NCBI RefSeq assembly: GCF_028502605.1
Contig: NC_079235.1
Location: forward strand, 248,001-312,000
Direction of reading: 5' to 3'
DNA length: 64,000 nt
Origin: Trichoderma breve
Taxonomy: Eukaryota > Ascomycota > Sordariomycetes > Hypocreales > Hypocreaceae
Both the position numbers and the translations under genes were made by a program. The notes below the pieces were generated by a model that made no database searches, was not told the DNA's origin, and saw nothing but the letters and a program-made list of their open reading frames with translations. Of the stretch, positions 45,349 to 55,136 are shown piece by piece. Position 1 is the stretch's first letter; every line of letters starts with the position of its first letter.

Positions 45349-45458
45349 TCTAATGTTTTTGGTTGATAAACTATGGTATTTGTAGACATAGAAAAGAGCA
45401 AGGTGTATTATAGCCCCAAAATATACCAAAAATTCTCCATCTTCCTTATACATGCCAT

Positions 45459-46527
45459 CTAAGCGTATAATTCGGCCTGTCTCTCAAGCACAATCGGATA
45501 CCTTACGGATCTCGGCTTGAGATGGGCAAAGTTCAAGTCAATGCCTTCCTCCACATCAGGAAACGGCCCCAAGGGAGTAATTGCTAGCGGGTTGATCTTT
45601 GCATGGCTCTTTGTGTACTTTCGCAAAGTTAGCTTCCAGCAATTTTGGCTCGTTTGAAGTTTTACTCACGTTCTCTTTGATGTGTTTAAAGTCCGTCGTC
45701 TCTTTGAATCCCTTCACGTTCCAGTAGAGATTCTTCAGCCATTCGTGAATAACGGGGTAATTTGCGCGAATCGTCCCAAGATTGCATTTGAAGTGCTGGA
45801 CATAGACAGCGTCGAATCTGATGATTGTGGTGTACGCTCGGATGTCCAATTCAGTAAGGGATTTGCCTAGGATGTACGGTCCTCCGTTGCGATGGATCAA
45901 GCTTTCGAGATGATTCAAGGCTGCGAAAACAGTCACCACGCCCCGATTGTAGTCTTCCTGTGTCTCTGCAAATCCGGCCTTGTAAACCCCCGAGTTTAAA
46001 TCCCTTTGCATCCACTCCGTAATTTCATCAATCTCGCTTCTCAAATGCGTCGGATAGAGGTCAAGTTCAGACTTTTGCCCGTCTTGAGGCAGCACATCGT
46101 TAAACGCATTTGGTAACCAGCGCAGCAACTCGGCGCTTTCGTTGTTCACAATGGTCCCAGTTTTCGTATCCCACAGGACCGGAACGCTGTATCGTCCTTT
46201 GTAATCGGCATCTGATTTGAAGTAGACGTCATGCATGTACTCGGACTGAAACAGTTTGTCCACTGTCGCTCCGGGGTATTCATCGTTTGAAGCAGGAAAT
46301 CGCCAGCCGGGCCATCCATTGTCGTCACCCTTGGGATACGGCTTTACGACCGACACATCGATGAGAGATTCCAATCCCTTGAGGGATCTCACTAGGAGCG
46401 CGCGATGCGCAAATGGGCAAAAGAGCCCAACATAGAGATGATAGCGGCCAGCTTCGGGAGGGAACTGGCTACCAGACTTGATCACTCCATGCCAGGAATC
46501 GTTGGGTCCTGCGTGTACGACAGCCAT
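45459..46527 (-). CDS. ECM4/GTO-type glutathione transferase (glutathionyl-hydroquinone reductase family)
   Basis: Two exons, 46527-45670 and 45617-45459, are joined across a 52-nt intron and give 338 residues. The active-site Cys37 lies in LFCPFAHR, the Cys-Pro motif of omega-class and ECM4-like enzymes. The C-terminal helical domain contains LTELDIRAYTTIIRFDAVY, another clear family block. Splicing restores the conserved ending HIKENYTKSHAKINPLAITP, then LGPFPDVEEG; without it the frame diverges. These enzymes reduce glutathionyl-quinones or mixed disulfides in the cytosol. It converges with the amidase, whose stop is about 110 bases away. Confidence 0.92.
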
Positions 46528-47138
46528 GTTGAGCTTAACAGATTCAAAGAACGAATATGCTGTTGACTTTGATGTGATATATTTTCCACAACTGAAGGGA
46601 GTTTCAGTGTGCTACTATGTATTTGGAGGCTAGAGCATTAATAATCCACAGTAGTAGCCAAGGATGCTATCCGATGGACTCAAGATGGAATCTTCCGTTC
46701 GGGCCCCGCATCCGAAGACAGCGTCGTGGGGTCAATTCGACGCTACTATTTCCATCTTTGCTGACAATTGCTGAGACATTCGCGGTGATGCAATTTAGAA
46801 ATACTCGTCTCCATGAGAATATGCATTTGTGGAGTATGGTGGCGAATAGTCTGGCATTGCAAACGATCAAATGTCTTCACATCGAATGAAGAGCGTCGAC
46901 ACGGCATCACAAAACAATGGCCCCGGCAGATCCCGAGATCATCAAGACAAAAGACAACACCCTACCATGTTGAACAAACCATTCCAATTGGCATTTGAAA
47001 CTATGCAAAAGAGCCTCAATTAAGAAACATCAAACTCCATTTTGTATTTTCCTTCCCACCACCATTACTCGGGGTATTTTACCAAAACCTAACTTAAGCC
47101 ATCACATGCAATCATCAAAAAAATCATGTCCCTCTTCC
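46528..47138. other. intergenic, no gene seen
   Basis: A 610-base spacer containing the GST promoter and the 3' flank of the ferroxidase gene. Only shadow-type open frames are present. Confidence 0.5.
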
Positions 47139-48986
47139 TCAGGACTTGGGCGGGTTTTCCACAGTCTCCTCCACCGCAACTTCACCCTGCTCTGACTCTG
47201 GCACGTTCTCATCCGCCTGCTTATTCTTCACATCCGCCAGGCCGTAAATCACAATGCTGATGATGCCGATAATGGCGGACAGGATAGAAAACACAAGCGC
47301 AACGATTCCTCGCGCCGTGAATCCATCGGGGATCCAGCCCGGCTGGGCAGCCTGGTTCTTGAGATCGAGGAAGTTTGCTGTGTCAGCTGCGGCGTTTCCA
47401 TTAGTGAGAATTCCAGCGGCCTTGCAAACGTCGAGGTGATCTTGGGGGATCTTGATGCGCTCCTGCATCTGCTCGGGGGCCTCGATCAGGATCATGGCCA
47501 GACCGGAAGCAAGATGCCAATCGATGTGGCAGTGGAAGATCCAGACGCCGGGGTTGTCGGCAACGAAACGCATGACAAAGTAGCCTTGGGGCGGCAGAAC
47601 GAACGTGTCTCTGCGGGCCGGGATCTTGGGGAACGCGGTGTGGTTGCTTGGGTCGTAATAGACAGGGTCTCCGTTCAAGTAGTCGTAAAAGTGAGGCCCA
47701 TAGGGCGGCGCACGATCAATGACCTGGAAGTTGTGGCCGTGAAGATGGAACGGGTGTGAGCCACCGTCGGCGTTGTTTACCACGATCTGCACGACATCGT
47801 TGTGGTTGAGAACCATTGGATGTGTGAATTCGCCGTAGATCTCGCTGTTGGCTACCAAATCTCCAGCAGACATGGCAGTGAAGAGAGATGGCACCTTGGG
47901 CTTGGTGTAAGAGATGTTGTTCAGGAATGCGTAGCTGAATCCCGTGTTTAAGTTGTTCATGATGACCGTCACGTTAATCTCCAGATCAGGCTCGGGGAGA
48001 AGCTCCATCTTGTCCACAGGCACCAGTGTAATATCGTCGAAGGGAACGAGCTCCGTGGCGTCAGTGACATTGATTGTGGCCTGTGGGTGGTCGGCATTCT
48101 TGTTGTACTCCAGCCAGTTGGTGTTGTTCAGTTGAAGATCGTCGGGGATACCATCGAGCAGGGCAGAGTCCGCCACGGTGACAATGGGATAGTTCGTTGT
48201 TGTCTCGTTCTTGGTCGTCAGGAGGATCGCATATCTCTGAGCGACAGCAATGTAGAGAGTGTCAGCCTCGGTAGGCTCCGTGTATACACCATCGATTTCC
48301 ACAATTTTAAAGGTGTGGCCTTCGATGTAGAAGTACTGCGCAACAAAGGCACTGATGTTGATGAGTCGGATCAGATATGTCTTGTTCGGCTCGACAGGGA
48401 GGCTGGTGTTCATGGTATCGTTGAAGAGGAAGGATGATGGAATAGGTTCTGCGCCGGTAGGGTTGTACACAGACATGAACTCTTCCGACAAAATGCCATC
48501 AACCATCTCGTGGTACCAGTCAGACAAGGTAACTGTAAACTCTCCATCAAACTTGAATGGCGCATGCTCGTCGTGCACGATGAGCGCCTGGCGGTAACCA
48601 TCGGGGTAGCAGTAGTCTGTGTGGCAGTGATACCAGTAGGTGCCGTTCTGGTTCACAGTAAAGTTGTAAGTCATGCTCTGTCCAGGAGGCACAGGGCACT
48701 GCGTGACCATGGAAGCGCCGTCCATGTGGTTTGTGGTGTTTTGGAACATGCCGTGCCAGTGGATTGAGCACGGCCTGTCTCCAAGGCCATTGTGCATGTT
48801 GACGACGAGCTGATCGCCCTTGTCAACCTCAATCAGAGGCAACGGCCATTGGTTGTTGATTCCAACAACTTTGCGCTCCGCCAATCCATCAGGGTTGGCC
48901 GTCACCCAGGTGACATTGAAGTCGTATGTGACTGTCTTGGCCTGGCAGCCAAGGGCCGCGAGAGCCAGAACCAAAAAGCGCTTCAT
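47139..48986 (-). CDS. FET3: FET3-type multicopper ferroxidase
   Basis: An intronless 615-residue protein. I start it at 48986 because the open frame upstream has no ATG, and this Met opens a clean signal peptide (MKRFLVLALAALGCQA). Copper ligands are visible in order: SIHWHGMFQNTT, GTYWYHCHTDYC, SHPFHLHGHNF and WIFHCHIDWHLASGLA. Multiple N-x-S/T sequons fit an extracellular domain. A single C-terminal membrane anchor (GIVALVFSILSAIIGIISIVIYGL) is followed by an acidic cytosolic tail, the arrangement of Fet3. It oxidises Fe(II) to Fe(III) at the plasma membrane and hands it to the permease Ftr1, whose gene is divergently transcribed next door. Most fungal laccases lack this anchor, which separates it from that family. 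Confidence 0.94.
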   Translation of the reverse strand: MKRFLVLALAALGCQAKTVTYDFNVTWVTANPDGLAERKVVGINNQWPLPLIEVDKGDQLVVNMHNGLGDRPCSIHWHGMFQNTTNHMDGASMVTQCPVPPGQSMTYNFTVNQNGTYWYHCHTDYCYPDGYRQALIVHDEHAPFKFDGEFTVTLSDWYHEMVDGILSEEFMSVYNPTGAEPIPSSFLFNDTMNTSLPVEPNKTYLIRLINISAFVAQYFYIEGHTFKIVEIDGVYTEPTEADTLYIAVAQRYAILLTTKNETTTNYPIVTVADSALLDGIPDDLQLNNTNWLEYNKNADHPQATINVTDATELVPFDDITLVPVDKMELLPEPDLEINVTVIMNNLNTGFSYAFLNNISYTKPKVPSLFTAMSAGDLVANSEIYGEFTHPMVLNHNDVVQIVVNNADGGSHPFHLHGHNFQVIDRAPPYGPHFYDYLNGDPVYYDPSNHTAFPKIPARRDTFVLPPQGYFVMRFVADNPGVWIFHCHIDWHLASGLAMILIEAPEQMQERIKIPQDHLDVCKAAGILTNGNAAADTANFLDLKNQAAQPGWIPDGFTARGIVALVFSILSAIIGIISIVIYGLADVKNKQADENVPESEQGEVAVEETVENPPKS

Positions 48987-49362
48987 CTTGAACACAACTG
49001 ACTTTGGCTTCTCCTCTGCCACCTCCGGGTGAGTGTGGGTGTGTCAAGGTTGATATCTATTTCGGCACCGACACAAGGGCACCAGAGAGACTAGGTCAAA
49101 CTTCTCTTCTCCCCAACACATTCCGAGGTCAATTGCCAATCAATCAGATAATCAATCCCTACCCACGACAACGAAACGGAGAAAAAGAAGAAAAAAACTA
49201 AGTAATCCCCGCAGGCTAGATGAAAATTTCTACAGCAGTTGTGCCGACCATCGCAGCACCAGATCCTTGTTCTCACGACCCGAAAACGAATTAAGGCCCG
49301 TTTAGACTCACAGCGAACCCCCCGAGGCGTTCAATAGCTCTGCCGAGTTGCCGTTTGGCGTG

Positions 49363-49560
49363 ATCAGATAACTATGTTTCGGCCCTGTAGTTGAGCCATT
49401 TTCCCTGATCAGATTATTTTGCCCACGATCAGATAACCCAAACGTCCCAAAAAGGCGGTTGGTGATGGTGGGCCACGGTGCCGTCTTAGCCGAAGCGCCG
49501 GAGCTGGAGATGCATCAACAGCCTCTGACTGGACGATTTTGTTATCTGATCATATCTGAT
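49363..49560. promoter_or_regulatory. cluster of ATCAGATAA iron-GATA sites in the FET3/FTR1 promoter
   Basis: The 904-base divergent region holds exact ATCAGATAA copies at 49363-49371 and 49428-49436, an exact reverse copy (TTATCTGAT) at 49542-49550, and near-copies at 49408-49416 (ATCAGATTA) and 49552-49560. The consensus ATCWGATAA is the known target of SreA-type GATA factors that repress iron uptake when iron is plentiful. The cluster lies 331-528 bases before the FTR1 ATG and 377-574 before the FET3 ATG, so one set can control both genes. Confidence 0.75.
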
Positions 49561-49890
49561 CATCTGATTTGGCTTGAGCCATGTTCAGCCCCGTTTCAAT
49601 GGTTGCTTCCGACCGGTGTCGAAATGATCCGTCGGGGAGCCAATTCGAGTTTCCATTACAAGATGCCCTTGCGGTTCCGGCTCAGGTCGGTTGGGGACAG
49701 CCGGGGAATAAAATTTTCCCAACCTTAACCAGTTCAATTCGTATAACATTCGCCCCATACAGCCTTGAATGGCTAAATATACTTAGATTGCCCATCGCCG
49801 TACCAATTGAACCAGCTCGTTTCTCTTCCCTCCATCTTTCAGCTCACCCAGTTTCTCTCTCTTGGCCTTGGGTGCCATCTGGTAGACACA

Positions 49891-51056
49891 ATGGCGAAGA
49901 ACGTGTTTGCTGTCCAGATTTTCTTCATGTAGGTTTATTTGTCAACACCTTGTGTTTAACCAAGTACTAATGATTGTTGAAAAGTGTGTTTCGAGAATGT
50001 TTGGAGGCGGTCATAATCATCTCCGTCCTGTTGTCCTTCCTCAAACAATCTCTCGGAGGACCAGACCAAGATCAAGCCATCTATAAACGCCTGGTCAGGC
50101 AAGTATGGCTTGGTTCATTTGCGGGTATCATCATCTGTCTCATCATTGGCGGTGGCTTCATCGGAGCGTTTTATGGCCTCGGCAAGGATATCTGGTCAAA
50201 GTCTGAGGATCTGTGGGAGGGCATCTTTTATCTGATTGCCACCATCATCATCTCCTTCATGGGACTTGCACTCCTGAGAATCAACAAGATGAAAGACAAG
50301 TGGCGTGTCAAGATCGCACAGGCCCTGGCCGAGAAGTCAGCCGAGTCAACCAAGAAAACCACTTGGCTCGGTGACTGGTCAAGAAGGCATGTCATGTTCA
50401 TCCTGCCTTTTATTACAACGTTGCGCGAGGGTGTTGAAGCCGTGGTGTTTGTCGGTGGTGTCTCTCTTAGCTTGCCTGCCACAGCTTTCCCTCTGCCCGT
50501 TGTTTGCGGTATCATTGCTGGTCTCGCTGTCGGCTTCTTCATCTACCGTGGTGGTAACCTCATGTCGATTCAAATCTTCCTCATTGCTTCCACCAGCGTT
50601 TTGTATCTGATTGCCGCTGGCATGTTCTCCAAATCTGTTTGGAGTCTTCAATACCACACGTTTGCCCAGCGTGTGGGCTCAGATGTCGCAGAAGAGGGCA
50701 ATGGACCGGGCTCTTACGACATTACTGAAACCGTCTGGCATGTCAACTGCTGCAATCCCGAAACCGATAACGGCTGGGATGTCTTCAACGCCATCCTTGG
50801 CTGGCAAAACACCGCCACTTATGGCTCCGTCATTGCTTACAATGTCTACTGGGCATTCCTGGTCTTGACTGTCTCTCTCCTCATCTACGAGGAGAAGACT
50901 GGATCATTGCCTCTGAAGAACCAATTCTTGAGTGCCATGTCCAAGGTCCCGGGACTTAGAGGATGGGCTGCAAAGAAGCGTGCGAACCAGAACTCGAATG
51001 TCAATGAGCACGAAGTCTTCCGACAGGTCCAAGCCGCAGGACTTCTCAGAGAGTAG
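49891..51056 (+). CDS. FTR1: FTR1-type high-affinity iron permease
   Basis: Two exons, 49891-49928 and 49985-51056, are joined across a 56-nt intron and give 369 residues. The tiny first exon encodes MAKNVFAVQIFF; the splice completes VFRECLEAVIIISVLL, the first REGLE-type iron motif (Arg16-Glu-Cys-Leu-Glu20). The second, TTLREGVEAVVFVGG, is near residue 160. Seven hydrophobic helices fit the family. Motifs DITETVWHVNCCNPET and GWQNTATYGSVIAYN are Ftr1-specific. It forms a plasma-membrane complex with Fet3, which supplies Fe(III). The head-to-head arrangement with FET3 is a conserved fungal gene pair, and the shared promoter explains co-regulation. Confidence 0.95.
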
Positions 51057-51418
51057 AGTTGCCGAAATGGTAAAAGATTCTTTACAAACTACAGATTCTT
51101 GGACATAAAAAAAAAGTGTGGCGGGTAATGGGCTATCGTATTATTGTGATGGGAGTTTTGTATTGACGGCGGATATATCCAAACGGCTGGGAGGGTTCGG
51201 TTTTGTTAGTGCTTATGAAGACTAAAAGATGATTCATGAAAACCTTATACCTTTATTTTATTTCTATTTCCCGTGTGTCATAGCCAACATCGCTGACTCA
51301 ATATCCGTACCGTGACCCACCAAGCCTGAAATCGCATACCCAGATTCTATTCATATTGTCGTCTATACAATTTACTTTTCTTCCATCCCAACGATCACAA
51401 ACGTCAAAGAACTTTTGT
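51057..51418. other. convergent 3' spacer
   Basis: It separates the stops of FTR1 and the MFS gene. AT-rich; no gene seen. Confidence 0.5.
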
Positions 51419-53033
51419 CTACAGCCATCCAATCCTTCGAAACAGAAAGGTGCTGCCTCCAACAACAGCCGTTGCGCCAGTAAATGCTATCAGCGTTCCA
51501 TATCCGCTGCCATACCCGCCGGCGGCTTGGCCTTGCCATGGCATTCCCTTGAGCAGCGCCTCACTTAATGGCCCTGAGACGACATTGCCAATGCCACGCC
51601 CAGCAGACAGCCAACCGACCACCATGAGAGGGTCATAGGTGGAACGGCTCCCGCTGTTCTCTTCCCTAGATCCGCTGCCTAATGACATGAGATGGGACAT
51701 GATTCCAGGCCATGAAGACGTATAACATCCCGCAAACATGCCATAAACGAAGCAAAATACGTAAAGAGAGGCCATGTTACTGCCTAGTCCCCAAAGGAAA
51801 AAGGTACCAATCGCGGTGCCGACGGTCGCTATTCCAAGACACGTCGTCACATGCAGACGATCAATCAAGGTACCCATGGCGACACATCCTATAACAGAAC
51901 CGACATTCAAGACCAAGAGTGTCAAAGCCGACGGGAAATCACCAGCATCGAGGTACACCCGCGCGTATGTTGGCAGATAGATACCCGGAAGGAAGTATCC
52001 AACTCCTTGCACAATGTTTGTGAGCTGATACATGCCAAAAGACCGGTTTGCCAGGAACTTCAGGTTAAACGGCCTGTAGTGAGCCGTGGCAGAAAAGGGT
52101 AGTCGCGGCTTAATGAACCATACCAATGGCGCGGACAAGACGAACATGGCGAGAGCCCAGATCCGCAATGTGGTTCTGAATCCGTACTTGTTGAGGAAGA
52201 ACTCGAGAAGAAGAGGAATAGTAAAACCACCGAGGCCCGTTCCAGACCACATTACGCCGTCGACAATGAAGTTAGCGGAATGCTGAATAGTTATAAGGGT
52301 TGCAAATACATACAAGCGAACCCCTTACGCTTGACGAACCATTCGTCCATGTATAGCATGCAGGGACAGTAGCAGATGGAGCCACCGATGGCATAGAGGA
52401 CTCCCTGGGTCAAGATGAGGTGCGTAACATTTTGCGAAAAGGAAGAGATGGCGAGAGCAAGGCAGAGGAATAAGAGGCCGGCGACAGGCGCATAACGGGT
52501 TGGCTTTGGGTATATGCGCTGGACAGCCATGATGATTGGAATATCGAGATACATGATACCCTATTTGATACAAATAACCGTTAGCATTTACCTTGCTAAT
52601 TGTTCGCTCGTGCAAGTAAACAATTACCATTGCAGTTGTGCCAATTACGGCAGTTTTAGATGACCCAGCAAACGGCTCATGTGTGCGATAGTAATCCTGA
52701 AAAACACCAAACGAAAATGGAAAGCCTATCAATTCTATTTAGCGACAATCTTTCAGCACACCAAGAGACAATCCGTCCTCACTCACCCCATACCAACGCT
52801 TCCAGGACGAAGCAAGCGGCTAAGAAACCCCATGCATCCTTTCCCCTGTCAACAGGCGGTAGGGAGAATTCTGCTGCGCCGGTGGGAGGATTCTCATCAT
52901 CTCCAGAAATAATTGCCCGGTCCGAATTGTAATTGCTCTCAGAAGGCCCTTGATCTGGGACATGAGCCGTCTCTGCGGATAGAGTGTTTGGCGGGGCTTT
53001 CTTTAGTTCGATGGATGACGCTTCTGCTGCCAT
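51419..53033 (-). CDS. MFS transporter, monocarboxylate-permease-like, with a suspect splice acceptor
   Basis: Exons 53033-52787, 52725-52628, 52560-52314 and 52260-51419 give 477 residues with the usual twelve helices. Core family motifs are GFPFSFGVFQDYYRTH in helix 1 and, across the third junction, WFVKRKGFAYGVMWSGTGLGG. That last junction is the problem. The intron 52313-52261 has a normal GTATGT donor and a CTAAC branch site, but the only position that restores the conserved sequence and frame ends in CG, not AG. The one in-frame AG alternative I found uses a weak donor (GTCAAG) eight codons earlier and deletes the conserved VKRKGFAY loop. The gene may therefore be splice-impaired, use a rare acceptor, or carry a sequence error. 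All other exons are intact, which argues for recent damage if real. Substrate unknown. Confidence 0.78.
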
Positions 53034-54077
53034 GGCCCCAGGCTAGACACGCTCAATTGCTTATAAAACGCGGCAGTTTACGGGTGATTCTGGCACTCAA
53101 TTAGATGGAGTAATTGGATCAAGTTGATACCAGAAGATGGAATCTCGAAACTCGGGGACATTGGGCATTATAGCCGCTCCCAATGAGCTGGTGGCGTTGA
53201 TAACGTTTGCTCCATCAAACAACATCCATCTCATCCATCTGCGCCCTACATGTCAAAAACTCACTTGCCGTGGTGGGGTCTACGGAATGTCCACGAATGA
53301 AGGCCTCGTGTGGAAGAAGCTGACTCCACTATCCCCAGCCAGCGCAGAACTCAATCCGTTTCTCCAGATGCTTCCATCGATTGTATGGAGATTTTTGCAT
53401 TGTCACTGCTGTGAATAAACGCACACTGAACCCACTCGATGCCAAGATTAACACGTAAATACCGTACAAGACAATTTGAGTTGCGGATGTTGATGACGAT
53501 CTGAACTAGAATATTGCTTTCCCGGACCTAGCGGGTACAGTGCTGATGCTGATGCCGATTCTATGTGCCCTAACTGTGGTTCGATCTCAACTCAATAAGT
53601 CATATTTTGGCAATATTACGGAATAACTTTCTCTTAAATGTTAAATGTATTGTCGGCATCTTATAGGTGATTAGAGGATTGCTTAGAGATCCAAATACGG
53701 TGCCAGCCTACATTATTTTTTTGAGAAGCAGTTCTGTCATACAACACTTACCTAGGGTAGAAGAAAGATGCAGTATACAGGCCCATGTGCTCAGGTAAGC
53801 TCCGTATCACCAGCTGCGAGTGGACGACAGATTAGTTATTGAATGATACAATACATACATCAAATAACTCAAACATTCCACTTAACACACAAAGATTGCC
53901 ATCAATTCTTGAAGGAAAGAGAAGAAAGAAAACCGTTTCGCACAATAAATTTAATCATCTACTTCCTTATTTTCATTAAACACCATCTTAGCTAGTCTTG
54001 ACCTATGTACAATTTATCTTGGTCATTGAAGATATACATTTAAACTTGACCAATATTCATCCGCGTATAGCGGCAAA
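53034..54077. other. 1-kb spacer without a gene
   Basis: An open frame at 53137-53418 has no recognisable feature and no splice context. The rest is AT-rich. Confidence 0.45.
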
Positions 54078-55046
54078 TTATGGCTTAAAGTTGACAGAAA
54101 GGAATGAAATAACCTCTTTCGAGACGTCAACCTTTGAAACCGGGGGCCATGCGTGGCTCCCTCCATCAATCTTAATGTGTCGCAGCAAGCTGTCAATGCC
54201 CGCACACTTCCACCTAGTATCGTGAACACCAGAGTTGAGATCAGTAGTAGCCGAAGTGGTGCACTGGTTGCGGGAAGCCCATCGCGAGAGCCAGTCGGGA
54301 ATAGAAGGGAGAGGTCCACCACGTCCAGGACCGGTAGGGTTGTATGGAATCGTGGTGTCGCCAGTTCCGTGAGTCTCAAACATGGGCAAAGGCGAGCGAG
54401 CCGGGTGGCAGTTGTCGTTCCCGGTGACATCGGTGTACATGGCGCCTGAGACGGGAGCAAAGGCTGCAAACTGGCCGCCGTGGTCAGGGCTGCAAGCAAG
54501 AGTGTTGACAAAGCCACCGCCGTTGGAGTGGCCAGTGGCGTACACGCGGGCCTCGTCAACACAGTAGTTGTCCTTGATCCGGTTGACGAGATCGGTCGTG
54601 AACACCTTGTCACTGACACCAGGGGTTGCGTAGGTTGGTCCTTGCCAGTTTCCCTGTAGTCTAATTAGAATAATCTAGTAATTATCGAATTCAAGATATG
54701 ATAGACTAACATTGATGCCTTGCGGATACACGACAATCATGTTGGAGTTGACGGATGGGTCAGAGAATCGGGTGGTCTTCTCAAAGTTTGTCATGTTGTC
54801 ACCCGAGCCGTGGTAGGCGATGATCAGAGGCTTGGGGGAGCCTGGCTTGTAGTTTGCAGGAAGATGGATCAGGTAGGTTCGAGTTCCGCCACTGCTTTCG
54901 AAGCTATACTGGTGTGTTTGACCAGCCCAGTCGTGAGTCCTCGAGCATCCCGCTGAAGCACGCTTCTCGACGCCGATGGCGGCACCGTGGGCAGAGCCAA
55001 CAAGGCCGGCAACAGCCACAATGGCTTGGACAGAAGAAAACAACAT
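54078..55046 (-). CDS. secreted CE1-type esterase (feruloyl-esterase/PHB-depolymerase-like)
   Basis: Two exons, 55046-54711 and 54653-54078, are joined across a 57-nt intron (GTTAGT..TACAG) and give 303 residues. A signal peptide (residues 1-21, VAGLVGSAHGA) is followed by a dibasic VEKR site, suggesting Kex2 removal of a short propeptide. The alpha/beta-hydrolase core shows LIIAYHGSGDN (oxyanion region), the nucleophile elbow ATGHSNGGG with Ser155, METHG-like FETHGTGDTTIPY (acid), and GGSHAWPP with the likely catalytic His. This layout matches fungal family CE1 esterases that release ferulic acid from plant cell walls; a PHB-depolymerase-type activity is the main alternative. No cellulose-binding module is present. 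Confidence 0.88.
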
Positions 55047-55128
55047 GATGAAGTATAAAAGGTAATCAATGTTTTGCTTGAGTACACTCCTTGGAGAACT
55101 CGAGTTGAAACAAGATGCAATGACTAGA

Positions 55129-55136
55129 TATTTATA
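55129..55136 (-). promoter_or_regulatory. TATA box of the esterase gene
   Basis: On the minus strand TATAAATA sits 83 bases before the start codon at 55046. Confidence 0.5.

Noticed and set aside
48087..48767. Plus-strand open frames across the ferroxidase gene
   Set aside because: Antisense shadows of the conserved FET3 coding sequence.
52266..52319. In-frame GT..AG alternative intron (GTCAAG donor to ATTCAG) in the MFS gene
   Set aside because: It keeps the frame but deletes the conserved VKRKGFAY loop and adds HSANFIVD, which fits no family member; kept only as a fallback.
53137..53418. 93-codon plus-strand open frame upstream of the MFS gene
   Set aside because: No recognisable features. 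It begins about 100 bases upstream of the MFS start on the opposite strand and may be chance.
54942..54970. Dibasic KR in the secreted esterase as another repeat-peptide precursor
   Set aside because: Only one KR site, directly after the signal peptide, followed by a complete hydrolase domain. It is an ordinary propeptide site.
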